Assembly (NCBI GenBank): GCA_951799425.1
Contig: OX637398.1
Span: forward strand, 4,583,501 to 4,647,500
DNA from: Ilex aquifolium
Taxonomy: Eukaryota; Streptophyta; Magnoliopsida; Aquifoliales; Aquifoliaceae
Length of the DNA stretch: 64,000 nucleotides
Direction of reading: 5' to 3'
Under the pieces are notes generated by a model that was not told the origin of the DNA, ran no database searches, and saw nothing but the letters and a program-made list of their open reading frames with translations. Positions within the stretch are counted from its first letter, which is position 1, and the number at the start of each line of letters is the position of its first letter. The position numbers and the translations under genes were made by a program. Below, piece after piece: positions 22,140-35,744 of the stretch.

Positions 22140-25100
22140 GAAAATAACCCCACCATTATCAAAACCATCCGCAATAGAATGGGAAATGACTAAATGAAAA
22201 AGGCATTAATTGAATTAGATTCTATCCAATTTGATTATGATTTTAAAATGTACAACAAAGGGCGAGCCCTAGAGTACAATGAAAAAAACATGGGTTTTAG
22301 GTCATATATATGAATAAAGTCTTGAATTTAGAGGTCAATAAGATAATACAAGTTAAAGAATAAAATTAGCCAATAAGTATTTCTAAGAGAGTAACAAGTC
22401 CAACAAATTTTTTTTGAAAGAGTAAGTCGACAACAAAAATTTAAAATTTGAACTCAAAATTCAGCCCACTACACACAATTACATTTATTAAAAGACAAGA
22501 AAGATTAACAAGTAAAAAATGTCGACTTTATTAATCTCTTTTTTCGATCAAAAGAAATATAATAAGTATCTCTTTTCAGTCCAAAAATAAATCAAAACAA
22601 ACACATTCTCTACTTCTTTCAAACTCATTTTTTTCCTCTCATTTGAACACAACACAATATATATATATATATACCATTCATTTTCATTAAAAAATAAAAG
22701 TTTTGATAAAGTGCTTAATCAAAACAAATAAAATATAACAAAAATTTAAGTAAAAGTTGCATACATAAATAAGTAAAATATTATAAAAAATTAAAAGGTA
22801 ATAAAATAATTTAACAAAAAAATAACAATAAGTATATTCATGATAAAGTCAATCATGTAATACCATAATTTCCATAAAAAACATACAAAACAAATAAGAA
22901 CATAAAAAATATTAATGAAACAATAAATTATATTCTTATAAATATCTTTCATCAAAAGTCATATTATTAATCAAAAAAATATGTTAGCAAAATTTGAATT
23001 AGTAATTTTGAATCTCATCAAAAAGTAAAAATAATATTTTTTTATAATAATAAATTCAATTATTATTAAGAAAATAAAAAACTTCATTGATCTTTAGGCT
23101 CCACATGTTCTTGAACCGCCCCTTGAACAACACAAACAAAAAATAACAATAATAATTACCTAACAAACCTTTGCTCCATCTAGATCCTTCTTAGTGACTT
23201 TCGCCTGGTTTTTCCACTAAATGAAACCGTTCAACTACTACTTCCATGGTCAAGGGCATAGAGCAGACTTACTAGCACCAGCAGGCTGCCGAGACTTTCA
23301 CTGTTTCTCGGTCCACACGCATTTAGCCAATGTTAATCCAGTCCAATTTTAGGAACTTAAGTACAATTAGTTTGGGTTAATTCTAAACTGAAACTCAACT
23401 AAGCAAAAGTTTGACATCGTTCGAGTTCGATAGAATTCAAAATTGAGCTCAAATTTCTAGCAAAAATTTGAAGAAGTAAATCCTAAAACTTAATCATCAA
23501 ATCTAAACTATTCAATTCCTCAACAAAAATCTCTCAAAATCTATTTAATCACTTCCTAAAGCAATCCCTAGATGAATTTCCTTCTAGAGCTGTTTTGGAC
23601 ATAGAAATGTATATAATCTTGTATTGTTTAGAGAAAATTTTAAGGTTGATCTTTTGAATAAAAATTGTTGTTCAAATCAATTTTTTGTAAAACGAGTTTA
23701 AAAACTTGATCAAATTCAATCCCTTTGGAATTGAAGAAATTTAACAGAGGCAAACCAAAGCCAAGGTCAAGCTGTTCAAATTGTTTAGCAGAAATATCTT
23801 AGACCTACTAAATTGAAAGGGGATGATTGATTAAGTTAGAGATATGCTTCAATCTTGATCTTTAAATTGTTTGTCAATTGTTGTTAAGGATCAACACTCA
23901 TCTAGTTAGTTAATTACTAGTGGCATCTTGTGCAATGCTTCAATCTCTTTCATCACTATTCTACCATTTCTATTTATCATCACCACCACTGTCACCTCCA
24001 CCCCATATCACAACCACTCATCCCCTACCCCATCCTGACCTCAACCTCGACCCCAACTCCAATCCCAGTATTATTGAAAAGTTACCTATTATTGTTCTAA
24101 ATTGAGGATGAAAAATTGAATTTAAAGTAGTTTTGTGGGGCAGTTATATAAGCCACATCAAATAGTTTAATTTGATGAGATCAATGCATTGTTCTTAAAT
24201 AATTTAACATTATAAAAATCTAGTATCGAGGAGGAAAGTTAGGTAAGAGTGGTGGGGAATTTGAATGGAGTTAAGAGTTTAGTCATGTAAATTTCAGAGG
24301 AAGTTGAGAATAAATTAAAATGCCTTTAAAAAATTTAAAAATTAGTATCTAAGATTTGGAGTTCATACATACAACTAACTACATTTAAAACTAGAATATA
24401 AAGATTGCCACCTATGTGTTGAGATCCTGATTGTCATGCGATTTCAGGTGTGAGAGGACTTTGGGATAGAATGAACTTTGTTAGATTTAAAGATTATTAG
24501 CGTGAACCTTGTACTCTACATTCTCCAACCTTTCACAACTACAATCATACAAATCCTAAATTAGTACACAAGCAAGTAGTAAAAGGCTCCAATATACCAT
24601 ATTAGTGGAGAAAATGACTGATTCAACAGTGCAGCAAAAAATTATAGAACAAACAAAAACATGATACTGGGGCACCATTTGAGTTAAAGGACACAGTGCT
24701 ACCAAAATCCAGTCGACCTGTATAGTGGAACTGTAAGAGGAAAAAATCTCTTACCTTGTGATGGTAGAAATTTGACTGGAAAAAATGAGCATGGATTGCA
24801 CAGTTCCTCCTACAAAACGAGCAAACTGTTAGAGACCAAGGGTAGGCCAGTCGGAGGCACTCCAATGCTTAAGTCGCTCTAAAAATAAGCAAAACAAATT
24901 GCAGGAAACATGCGCGTACCTTTGACTCAAACATTACCTGGTATTTATAGCGTTGCATGGCACCCTTTCTGTTAGGGTTTCTGCTTTACCATTTTCGGTT
25001 GATATGCAGCGGAGACATTCTGTAATTTTCCATGTGCCTTCCACATGTCAACTTTTTGTCATGTGCCTTGAGACACTTGGCTTCATCAACTGGCTCAATT

Positions 25101-25504
25101 ATGTGCAGTCATTTTTATGCTACTTTAGGAACCTAGTGCTATATTACTATCAGAATAATCCAGAGATCAATAAGAGGATGTTGAAAAACCAGTACTTGCA
25201 GATAAACCATGGTCTAACTGGTGTTTGTCAAATTCAAACAGAGCTCTGAATTGTGCACTTTCGACTGAACAACCAATACGTCATTTCTCAATAATATAAT
25301 AAAGCAACTAGTAGGCCTGAAGCAAAGAGGAGATACTATTGTCATACATTCCAAACAGACAACAGAAACAGGACAAACTCCAAAACATAATGATCTATAA
25401 ACTATTGACTATCATATTCCAACATTGTATAGTGAAACTAATGGGCAAGATGGTAAAGGGAATTGTCTAACCACCCATCCTTAGGAGTTAGGATAAGGAA
25501 ATGA
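22140..25504. other. Intergenic AT-rich sequence
   Basis: No supported gene. A short (AT)n run lies near 22657-22672. The Pro-rich frame at 23920-24105 and the minus frame at 24623-24865 lack homology features or splice context. The part next to 25504 probably includes the EB1C 3' UTR. Confidence 0.5.
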
Positions 25505-27805
25505 TCAGTAAGTCATAAGGGGCGATCCACTGGAATGCACATCAGAAACATCAGAAATCCTTTGCCTTGGAGACAATGTAGTGCTCGCAGCAACATCAAC
25601 ATCAAGATTGATTATAGTTTTCCTTTTTTGATTATCTGACTTTGGCAAATCTTCTTCCACCTCAGGTATGGAACTCGATGGCTCTGCTTGGTGCTGGTAT
25701 TCGGATATCATGGCCTGAGCTTCTGCCACCACTGATGCATCATCATCCATAGCATATAATATCCTCTGTATTGCTTCAACCACCTGCAATGGAGATGGAG
25801 GATGATTAGGAACTACTCATAATTGAACTTAGTTATATATTCATCCAGTTGTTGTAAACTATTTCATTATATGGAGTAATTAAAGAAAATGTACAGGGAG
25901 GTCTCCAATCTCACGGGACTGGCACAAGATCTCAATATCCCTCAACTTCGCAAAGTAAAAGTCCCTCTCCTTCTCAAGGCTATCCACTGACAACTTCAGC
26001 TCCGTGATCTACATTTTCAGATAAGTGTTAGCCTCCTCAACGTTGTTAAGCTACAGGTATCTCCCTACCACACTACTTTCATTACCTGTTGTTCATACGC
26101 AGTCCATCCTAATTCAGAGCAGACAGAAGGCCCTCCACTTGAAGAAGGTCTAGAAGCCTTCACAGATTGATTAGTAGTATTTAGAGAAGGTGCGTCATTC
26201 CTTCGGGCATTATGGGAGGCTTGAGTTCTAGCAGGAGCTACTGCACACTTGGCTGATGATTGTGATTGTGCAAATTTCTTGCTGACATCTTTTCCACCTT
26301 TGCAAGCCTCTCTCCTTTCCATAGGATTGTAACTAACATTGATAGTAGAGAAGCAAATCAGAAAAATTTCCACAATATTGTAAGGCCTTAGAGTTTAAAA
26401 CTGAGCAAAGGTTATCGACAAGCAATAACAACTGAAAATTTGTTTCCTTTAAAATCTTGAATGTACTTAATCTAGCTTCAGAACAGGACAACCAAATAAG
26501 AAGTTTGTAAACAGCTGATGCATCATGAAAATATGTATTGGAGTGAAGAGATCAAACGAAAAAGAAAATCAGCAGGCTGTCATCGCCATCGACCTTCTGT
26601 GGCATCTAAAGCAAAAGGTCCTTAAGCAAAAAAAAAAAAAAAAAAAAAACGAAGGAAGCCATAAAAAATAAAGTTTATATTTCCATCATATTTCTTGATA
26701 TGTGATTGTTACTAGGTTTCCTCAAAATTACAAGGTTCAGATAGTTAGATTCACTGGGATAACTGATTGCATAGGATGTCCCATAACATCCATATCATAT
26801 CCATTTATGCACAAAAAACAGTGAATTCTAACCTTAATTCTTGTTATTCACCGAAAAAAAGGGGCAGAATTAATGCAATTAATCAAAAGTAAATTCAGAT
26901 ATTTTATGATGGAAACCAATAAGATTAACAAGTAAATAGCACAGATCTCTGAACAATTAGAACGCCAATTTTCTTATTTAATTCGAACCAATGAAACACA
27001 TAATATTTTCCCATATTCCCAAAAAAAAAAAAAAAACTACAGTGAAAATTATGAATGAAAATTACTTGCGTAGGACGCCTGAATTGACAGAATCACAGTA
27101 CCCCTTCATCCATTGCATGAACTCCAAATTATCCAAGGGTCTTCCTTTCACTAGCTTATTTACCTCAATTTGCTTCACCACACACAGACGACAAATTACT
27201 CAATTAGAGAAGTATCCAAAGTAAAATTAAATGCAACTATTTTCCAGAATTTAAAGGGAAATAGTTTTCAAAAGGAAAACTAAAGTATACAATATCATAT
27301 GCCTAATCCACAGATTCTAATATTGTACAGAGATGAGTATGTATATGTATTCTGCTGATGAAACAAAGCCTGAAAAACATAGAGAAGCGCAGATCTCAGA
27401 AAAAGAAAGAGAAATCTAAATTAGTGGAAAGTAGCAATTGCACCTTGGTGATCTTGAGTTTGTTGAAAACGTCTTGGAGAACCTTGTAGTTCTGTATCAT
27501 CTCGTAATCGTTTTTGGCGTCAAAATTGACCTTGTGCATCGCAACTGTTCCGGGATGAACAGCATCCATCAGCTGACACTGAACCGCTCCAGAACACGCC
27601 TGCCATTCGATCCACAATACCCAAAGGTGTCATATATAAACAATTTTGTAACACACATACAGGTAAAGACTCAAAGCCCAATTCCATATGAGAATACCTC
27701 TTCGACCTTGGAGAGATTGAGATGGAGAATAGAATTGATCCACGCCAAAATCTCCGATCTGCCGACAAAGTAAACCGAGTCCATCGTTCCAATCTTTGTA
27801 GCCAT
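25505..27805 (-). CDS. EB1C: EB1C-like microtubule plus-end-binding protein, 6 exons
   Basis: Exons on the minus strand: 27805-27698, 27599-27444, 27172-27066, 26332-26086, 26008-25895 and 25783-25505. All junctions are GT-AG and phases close perfectly to 336 residues, near Arabidopsis EB1C. Residues about 14-125 are the calponin-homology domain that grips growing microtubule ends ([58 protein letters not shown]). A basic Ser/Ala-rich linker follows. Residues about 207-270 are the coiled-coil EB1 dimerisation domain ([20 protein letters not shown]). The tail carries the basic cluster NQKRK and ends in SPLMTY instead of the acidic EEY/F end of EB1a/b, which marks the EB1C branch linked to nuclear storage and spindle function. 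The ATG is the first in frame. An intact gene. Confidence 0.95.
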
Positions 27806-28154
27806 TTCAGATTTCTCTCTCTGTCTGTAACTTTGAGACTGGTTTTAGTTTTAGTGTGTCGCCGTTGTAGAGAGAGAGAGAGATGGTGAAATTGAGAGTT
27901 GAGCGGGATATTTTGTGGCCTTGTTTGCAATTCAAAATAGGTATATGGGTCAGTCCCCAAAAATGACTGCTAGAACGGGATTCAAAACGTTAAAAAGTTT
28001 CGATATCATATCGAACAATTAAAAACATTTATTTTATTTTTATTTTTGGTAGGAACACTTAAAAACACTTAAAATGTAGTAAATTATATTTAAAAATAAT
28101 AAATTTTACCCAAAAAATAATAAATTATACTTAAATTTTGTCAGAAATTATTTA
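27806..28154. other. EB1C promoter side
   Basis: A 5' UTR and promoter of the minus-strand EB1C-like gene are expected here. A (GA)n run lies at about 27866-27885. The sequence is AT-rich beyond 27960 and no coding region is supported. Confidence 0.5.
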
Positions 28155-28470
28155 TCAAGAAAGAGTAATGACAAGATTTGAACCTGTAACTTTAAAATTC
28201 AGGGGATGGCTATAAACTGGACTTGGGCTTTGGGTGGGCCCAGCTGCATTGTATTCGAAGCTGTCATGTGAAGCCCTAGATCTCTTGCTACCAAAATTTC
28301 GGGCTGATCCACCGGCCTTATAACTGGTTTCCCTGGTTTCGAGCTTGTCGAGTCCACAATACCCTATTTTGGGCTCGTTATCTGCGCCCAATAGAATGCT
28401 GCTGGGCTTTAGATTTCCATGCACGTGCTTCCTAGAGAAAATGATACGGTGCTGTGCCCACTCTGACTGA
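28155..28470 (-). pseudogene. Fragment of an LRR receptor-like kinase (catalytic loop region)
   Basis: A minus-strand frame encodes KHVHGNLKPSSILLG, then EPKIGYCGLDKL and SYKAGGSARNFGSKRS. This matches subdomains VIb-VII of LRR receptor-like kinases, in which HGNLKP is the catalytic loop and the next motif should be DFG. Here the DFG Asp-Phe are replaced by Tyr-Cys (GYCGL). The frame loses similarity after the SPSPVYS stretch and runs into unrelated sequence with a B-box-like GGTTCAAATC. No N-lobe, extracellular LRRs or APE motif are present, so this is a decayed gene fragment of roughly 100 codons. The parent gene is not visible in the window. Confidence 0.8.
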
Positions 28471-28651
28471 AATTAGAAGCAAACATTTTGTCGGTTGCAT
28501 TCAACTAGCAAATGACTATTGTGTTGTTGACAATTTTTAATATGATACATCAACCTCATATAAATTCGATACAAAGTTAGCATGCATGCGTTTAGTTTAG
28601 ACTAGTACCATACATACACGATTTAAAAACTTAACATGAGATAAATTCACT

Positions 28652-29249
28652 GAAGAGTTGTTTGATAACACTATAAATATTTAAAACTGAATATTTTAAA
28701 TACTTAATAAATTAAATTCGTTTGATAATCTAAAACTCATATTATTTAATATTTTAACTATCTTTTAAAAATAAGCTAAAATTTTAAGTAATACATCACT
28801 TACTTATCACTTAATGCTGAAAATATTAGTCCGTAATAATTTTATAAATTCCTCATAATAGACAAATATACCATCAATGTATTTTAAACTCTTAACTTTT
28901 CAATACAATCACCAATATTGTGCCACCCCACCACCCCCCCGTCGCCACCATCATAGTACCGTTGTCACCGCCACCATTCCCGTCACCACAACAACCAATG
29001 TATTGTCGCCACCACCGCCACTGCCACCACCATCATTGTGGTGAGAGGGTTAAAAAGAAAGAAAAAATTAGAATAATAATAATTTTTAAATTTTAACTCA
29101 TTATATTTGTCAAATAATTTGATTCAATTAAGTAGTTAATTTTTAGTGGGTACCAAATAATTGTGAATTAAAAAATTCAGTATTTAGCACTTAATATTCA
29201 ACATTTCATTTTCAGTATTCAGCTTTCAGTTTTATTAAACACCACTTAA
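28652..29249. mobile_element. Putative MITE with a CCA/CCG-rich core
   Basis: The left end (GAAGAGTTGTTTGATAACACT) and the reverse complement of the right end (TTAAGTGGTGTTTAATAAAACT) match at about 15 of 20 positions, with further AT-rich inverted similarity inside. The centre (about 28922-29040) is a CCACCA/GCCACC-rich block. No clear target duplication was found, so the boundaries are approximate. Confidence 0.4.
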
Positions 29250-30246
29250 ACAATAATCTTAGAAAAACTTTTTTCCATCTGAAGTTGAATGATACAAATT
29301 AAATTGTAAATTGTCATACTAAAGAATAATAATACGTTTATAGAGTATGGGTTTATCAAAGTTTTGAAGGCTTCATAAGGCTCGAGGGCTAACAACTTTG
29401 TCCACAGAGATTTCAGCATTTGCTAAAGCTACCATCTTCTATAATTCCGCATTTGACATTCTCTTGTTCATCAGTGTTTAGGTAATCTAACTGCATCAAA
29501 ATACAAGTAACAAGACGGAAGATCAGTAAATCTTACATACATCCGCGACTCTCGATTTAGAATTAATTTTCAAATTTAATCGTTAACCACAATCCAACCA
29601 TTGCAGCCACAAAACCAACCACAAGACAAGTGCAACAAGGCCTAATGAAGCGCAGATACTTTGTTAAGGTTGACATATTAGTATTGAATACGATACTCAT
29701 CGGATATTTCTATATGCATAAAAATGTGTAATTTTTAATTTTAATTTTTATCCTTTTCTTTCAATTTCACATACAATGCAATATAACAACAACAATTCAT
29801 GTGACTTTGAAGACACATGAATGTTATCCAAGTATTATTCAGTATTATGTCCAAAAGACAGATGGAAATTGTCCAAGTATTATTCAGTATTACATGTCCA
29901 AAAAATATAAATAAATTGATTATACTATAATCTTAGCACCTTACCCATGTATTAATTTATAAAATTTTATCGCTTCGCTGTATCTATATCATATTGAACA
30001 CATATCTCATATCCGTATCCGTATTTGTACATCCTAAAAGAAGGATAGCCATGAAAATCATTCAAGCATTTAACCTCTTGGTGCTAATGTCTCCAAAACA
30101 AATATTGGTGAGAGTAACATAACAGTTCAATTCAATCCTGAAATCAACCACTCTATAGTGGAAAAAGTGTAATCCTTATATAAGCATCGTGAATTGGAAA
30201 TCATTTTAATCAACTACGACGGGGGAGTAGTCTACACCATACCAAT
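29250..30246. other. Intergenic sequence with a short tandem duplication
   Basis: AT-rich spacer next to the oxidoreductase 3' end. A 45-bp unit containing TCCAAGTATTATTCAGTATTA is repeated at 29827 and 29872. No coding region is supported. Confidence 0.6.
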
Positions 30247-32402
30247 CTACCTCTTCCCACCAACAAATCTGGCAGGACTAAAAGGAGTAAGATCAACAAT
30301 ACTAGCACAACCATCCACCACAAGCTCAGCCACAGCAGCTCCGGTTGCTGGACCATTTAGAATCCCCCAACAGCTATGCCCAGTTGCCACAAAACACCCT
30401 TTCACTCCCGGTACTTCACCAATAACCGGTACACTGTCGTCAGTGCACGGCAAAAAGCAAGCTTGCTCGGCCTTCAATGTTGCTTCCCCTTCTTCCAAAT
30501 GGCTTGATACGTTCTTAGCCACTCTCTTAAGCACCCGTATCGATTCTGGGTCAGTGGCCACCTGTTCTGGATCGTCTGGGACCTCGGCCTCAGCTGACAT
30601 TCCGCATAAGTACACTTCCCCTATAAGGAAAAAAAATCAAAACAAAAACTTTTTAAGCTTTAACTTGAAGATTCAGTTCGAAGAATGGATGATCAGAATG
30701 GTCGCAATTTTTTTCAGTAAATAAATGCATCATACAATACTTGAATCTTTCTTTCATTTTCTCATTCTCAACCAAACACACAACAACATGAAATTTATAT
30801 TAATATGTTGCCATATTTTCAATCATTTTTTAATTTTATTACATCAATGTTATGATTTTTAACTTATTAAAAATACACATTTTAGATGAATAGTGTAGTT
30901 TAAATCGATATTGTTGGGAATCGTATAGCATATTGCGGAAGCACAGGATTAAAGACATACATTTGAAAATGTTTCACATACTTTAAAATCCAAATCAATG
31001 TTTTTTCTTTAATTGCTCGAGCAATATGATATTATTACATAATACAAATCAACACCAAGTTTGCACAAAAAACCTTACAAATGTAATGTAGGAAGAGAGA
31101 GAAGAAAGTAGGAGAGTTTTTCCCTTAGATGAATTATTAGAGGTGTATAATCTATTGGATTGCCTTGAGTTTAAATAGGCAACTAATGGGTATCATTAAG
31201 AGACACATCCTATAGGAATATGTCTATTAATATTTAACATACATGTATTTTAGGTAGTAAAGAATACCTCTTGGGAAAAGATACTTCCAAAAGAGAAGGC
31301 CTTTTGGGCATTCTTTTATTTGGGTCAACCCACCATGTAACGCTAAAATGATCAGCAATGACTAAAATTTTAATGAGTAAAATTAGAATCAAAACCATCA
31401 ACCACTATATCATTATAAGATCATTTAATAATTTTTTTTTAATTTTTTTTGGGTGATTTAGCATTTGACAGTAGACAACCAAGCTAACAAACCTGTGGGA
31501 CGGGGATACACTTCAGGGTCCATTGGCTTGCCTCCTTGAGCTGAATAATAACTCAAAAAAAGAGCATGAGGTGTAATAGCATCTGGCTCTTTGGGCTCTA
31601 ACACTATACTATGGACCTTAAGCCCATAAACCCTAAAAATCGAATCCAAAAGGGACAATTTACTTGTCCACGGCCCAAGAGCCAACACCACCGCTCTCGC
31701 TTCAATCTCTCTCCCATCCTCCAATACCACCGCCCTAACTTTTCCACTCTCCACCTCCACCTCCACCGTCTCTACTTTCCCAATCACCACCTCAACCTCA
31801 TGGTCCTCAACCGCCTTTGACAATAGTGTTTTAGTGAACAGTCGAGGATGAACTTGGGCTGTGGTTTCTGCTGTCCCAATAGTTCTTGGGCCTTTAGCTG
31901 GGCCGTCAACCCAAGCAGGAAGATTTCTGCTAGGGCTTTTGTGGGGTTCTTGGGAGGATGATGAAGAAGACGACTCGGTGATGGAGAGGCTGAGAGCGGT
32001 GAGGGGACGGTAGCCGTATGATTGTGGGCCGTTGAGTTCTTGTGAAAGCGAACGGTGGAGATTGAAGCTGGCACGAGCGAGTTTCGAGAGTGGACCACCG
32101 TCACACCAATCGAGGGCGAGGAATCCACCGGCTTTGCCCGAGGCGGCGCAGGCAATGGATGATTTTTCGACGAGGGTTACGGCGACACCTTTTTTGGATA
32201 GGAAGTAGGCGGTGCAGACTCCGATGACACCGCCGCCGCAGACCACTACTCGTTTCGGTGGTGGGTGGTCGTGTTGCTGGTCATCCATTGACGTTGCTGG
32301 GGTAGAGGATGATCTGATCGAGGTTACTGCGGTGATGATTCTAGTGTTTCGGGTTTGTGCAGTGAGGAGAGTTGGTGTAAACGGTGGTGATGTCACAAAC
32401 AT
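30247..32402 (-). CDS. FAD-dependent oxidoreductase (DAO superfamily, At5g48440/TDA3-like), 2 exons
   Basis: Exons 32402-31493 and 30620-30247 join in phase (ACA G / GG GAA) through an 872-bp GT-AG intron, giving 427 residues. The in-frame TTG five codons upstream is not a start; ATG at 32402 gives MFVTSPPFTP. The first 50 residues are Ser/Thr/Arg-rich with few acidic residues, so plastid or mitochondrial targeting is plausible. Residues 51-80 form the Rossmann FAD-binding beta-alpha-beta (RVVVCGGGVIG, ending at the ribose-binding Glu79), then SGKAGGFLALDWC. The C-terminus carries the DAO signature LPCTDDSVPVIGEVPG and GHSCWGILNGPATG. The family oxidises amines or amino acids using FAD; the substrate here is unknown. 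Resemblance to the plant family of At5g48440 and yeast Tda3 is from memory. Confidence 0.9.
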
Positions 32403-32595
32403 CGCAAAATTTTCCAACCTTGTCTGGTGATGACACGTGGATTATTTATTATTATTGGCACTAACTTCTAAAAAGAGATAGAATTGTACATAGAATAGAA
32501 ATCAAGCTGGACCAACTCTTGAAGCTGTGTTAGTTATCTGGCCCAAATGACGGACCAGTCCAATAAGCAACCGACCTAGTTTTTTTTGGTTTAAA

Positions 32596-32790
32596 TGTGT
32601 CTAAGCTAGTTTACGCGCACTTCAATTAATTCTCTCTTCAATACTGTCAAAAACATGTTATTCATGTCGGAACCAAGATATTTATGAAAAATAAATTTTT
32701 CATGACCTGACCCCAAGTGGTTGCTAAAATTCGAACTCATAACGTCTGAATTTACAACTCGTTTTTATTACCATTTGAACTATTCTCAAT
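32596..32790 (-). repeat. SINE-like copy B (family 1)
   Basis: The best-preserved copy. Read on the minus strand it has a B-box (GAGTTCGAAT, 32729-32738), then AACCACTTGGGGTCAGGTCA and, at the far end, GTGCGCGTAAACTAGCTTAG. Confidence 0.65.
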
Positions 32791-33529
32791 TAATTTTTAG
32801 TGTTTCAACTCTCCGGTGCAGCCTCTCCAATATTTGTCCACCTGTGGTTAGCATATTCGTTACGTCATTCCCACTTACAACTACTGACAATCATTGAAGC
32901 TCATCAAAAGGGGGGAATTAGTGGAAAAATTACATGTCCATCCAGATAATGTCTATGTCAATCCCGTCCCAAGCACATCTAATCTAAGTTTGTTCGAGTG
33001 TTGAAAAGGCAACTGCTTTTCTCTATCTTTTAATGTTGTCACAAAACACTTTCTGTAAAAGAAAGCAGAGCCCAAGGAAAGCTTTAAGACTCGCACTAAG
33101 GCGACAAAGCAAGCATTCCTTTGCCAGGTAGCACCAACCTCCCTTAATCATCATAATTAAGTGGTGGTTTAATTATTACTTTTGTCACTAAGTGCTAAAG
33201 AAAACTAATTAGTGCTATCCAATTCAACTTCATGGACGGGTCAGTCTAACATGTGATACAGGTCCAAGCAAACCTTTTTTTTTTTTAACTTTTAATTTTT
33301 TGATTATTATTATTACATAATATCACCAATTAATAACAAATAACCATGTGAATAAAATGAACCCATTTCTATATATAAGGTAATTATTGCATTAGATACA
33401 GAGTTAGTTATCAAATTGGATAAAATCTATTTGATCATTTGTTATTTTTTTATTAGATAGTAATATTACATGATGATAATGATGTGATATCACAATTATA
33501 TTTGATTATTCTATCTTTTGTTTTTGGGT

Positions 33530-33740
33530 CAACAATTACGGGTATCTGAAGTAGTTTATATATACTTCGACTGATTTCTTTCTCGGACCAGTTAAAAAAC
33601 AAATCATGCACACCAAAATTAAAATATTTATAAAAAATAAATCTCTAATGATTTGACTTAACCCAAAAAAAATTTCAAAATTCGAACCCCGGGAAATGAA
33701 AGTTTACAACTCATCCCTTGACTTGTTTAACTATTCTTTA
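33530..33740 (-). repeat. SINE-like copy C (family 1)
   Basis: Same order of blocks as copy B: B-box-like GGGTTCGAAT on the minus strand, the middle GAGATTTATTTTTTATAAAT block, and a degraded GTATATATAAACTAC end. Confidence 0.55.
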
Positions 33741-34934
33741 AGTGTTGATTTGCTTATTTTCCACACATCTCCATCAACAGCTGAAACTAGCAAAGGACAT
33801 TTTCCCTCTGTCCTGCACCATTGGTTTTTTTTTTTTATTATTATTATATGGATGTGGGTATAGTCATTCAAGTACAACCACCATAAGAAGCAATGATGGT
33901 ACAGAAAATATAATGGCTTTTAAACTCAAGCCTGAAATTAAAAGTCAGATCAGATGGGTCCTTCCTTCCCCCTTTTGAACCCTTTAAAAAAATTAAAAGA
34001 AGCCATCGTTTCAAATAAAAATTAGAATCACAACGACACCCAATAATACCTCAAACATTTTGGCCACAAGAGGACAAGAAACTGAAGGAATTCGCCTAAC
34101 AGATGGACCCAATATTCCAACAGAAAATGACCCGGTCCACGGCCCACATGACATGACCAAACCTACCCTTCAATAACTAACCATGATAATTGAGGCAAAA
34201 TCATTTTGGGTTCCGCTTGAATAATTTTGTAGGTTCTTTTAAAAAAACGAATTCGGTTCGACTTGAGTTCGTAAAACTCGATTCGATTATCAGCTCTAAT
34301 TAACCATCATGATTTAGGCAAAATCGTTAGGGTTTATTAATAATTCTAATAAAAACTAAGCAAATTATTAGTTGAAATAAATATAAAATAGTTTGTTTAA
34401 AATTTCTAAGATTTTTAAAGGAAATATAATATGGCCCATAAATTCAGCATATTCGGAGAAGACACAAGTTGGGCCCAATTTGCCGACATCAATTTAAAAC
34501 CATGGATTGGAGTGTGATTATATGGTGAACTTTCAATGGCAAGTATACATCATAATATCCGGAAGCCATTGTGAGAAGTGTTTAACATTGATTTTTCTAT
34601 TGTGACCCGGAAGCTAAGGATTTAAGTTACAAAAATAATTGATCTGCAAATGTGTTAAGAATGTTTAAATCTCATCTCTTAAGACCCTCCAACGACGGGA
34701 GACTCGTGTTTGAGTTACTCTTCTTTTCTTTTTTTTTCGAGGAGAGATTATTCATTGTATCTTTGTGCAACGCATTTATATATTGAGTCTCAACTCATTC
34801 CATGATGAGTGGTCTTTTATTAAGAAAAAACTAAGTAAAAATACACCGGAATTGATAATAATCCATTCTTGGGGGTATTTTTTGTTGTTCAAGTTAAACC
34901 AATTTGTCGAATGAAGCTCTAAGTCTAATAAGAC

Positions 34935-35064
34935 AATGAGGTTAGCGGTTAGTCTAATGATCATCGTCTCCGTTGTTGGACTTTAAGATCGCGAGGTCAA
35001 ATTTCATCGTCCCTTTCTCTTAGAATAATGCCAAACAAAAAAAAAAATAAAAAGAAAGAAACTC
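34935..35064 (+). repeat. tRNA-like SINE with A-rich tail
   Basis: An A-box-like GCGGTTAGTCTAATG and a B-box-like GAGGTCAAATTTC are about 35 bp apart, as in tRNA-derived SINEs. The copy ends in a run of A and AAAG. It differs from family 1. One copy only, so the family is unconfirmed. Confidence 0.4.
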
Positions 35065-35744
35065 TAAGAAGAGTATGACCTGACCCCTGACCTAACCACA
35101 AGCTAGAAAAGAAGGGATGACTATGGGCTCCACCCTACTTTGACAAAAGCTCATATGTGTGGGTGGCTACTGGCTTAAGGCCTCTCTAATTCATAGAAGT
35201 GGGGTTCTGGTGTAGTTTTCTTTGTTGTAAACCGTCACAATTAGTTTCTATTATTCTACTGCCAAGCGCCACCCAAGGATATGCCATTGTTGTGTCTAAA
35301 GCTATTATTAGAGCAAGCAATGGTCTGACGTCAAAGAAAATACATGTCTCGTAAAAGTCTAAAAGGATTAGAAAGTCACCCGAATCGACTAAGCTAGAAG
35401 ATTTAAATTGCCATTAGCCAAATATGCCACGTTTATGCACCTCAAAAGCATAAAACTACTGCAAAGTGGGAAGCAATATGTAACTGTTGCCCAGATTCCA
35501 TCATCCCTGCTTTGATTCCAATAAGGAAAAAAGAGCATATTAATCAGTAAAAGTTTATCCCCATCTTTGATTCATCAGTCTTTACAGTTTTCTTTTCAAA
35601 GTGGGATGTATTACTCATAATATCACATTAATAGTTTATTAAAAGAAACTATGGCAACTGGCAACTCCCACAGATTCTTTCAGAAAGATGGATGCATCTT
35701 TTTGTAAGTTAAAAGCACATTAAAATCCAACAAATAGTTTCATA

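Larger units (their letters stand above)
32403..34934. other. Gene-free spacer upstream of the oxidoreductase
   Basis: It holds the oxidoreductase promoter and two SINE-like copies (about 32.6 and 33.5 kb). No TATA box or coding region could be assigned with confidence. Confidence 0.5.

Noticed and set aside
23920..24105. Pro-rich short frame between the F-box and EB1C genes
   Set aside because: Low-complexity SPPPHITTTHP-like composition without a homologue pattern or promoter.
24623..24865. 80-codon minus-strand frame downstream of EB1C
   Set aside because: EB1C already ends with a conserved-type tail at 25505, and this frame has no recognisable domain or supporting splice sites.
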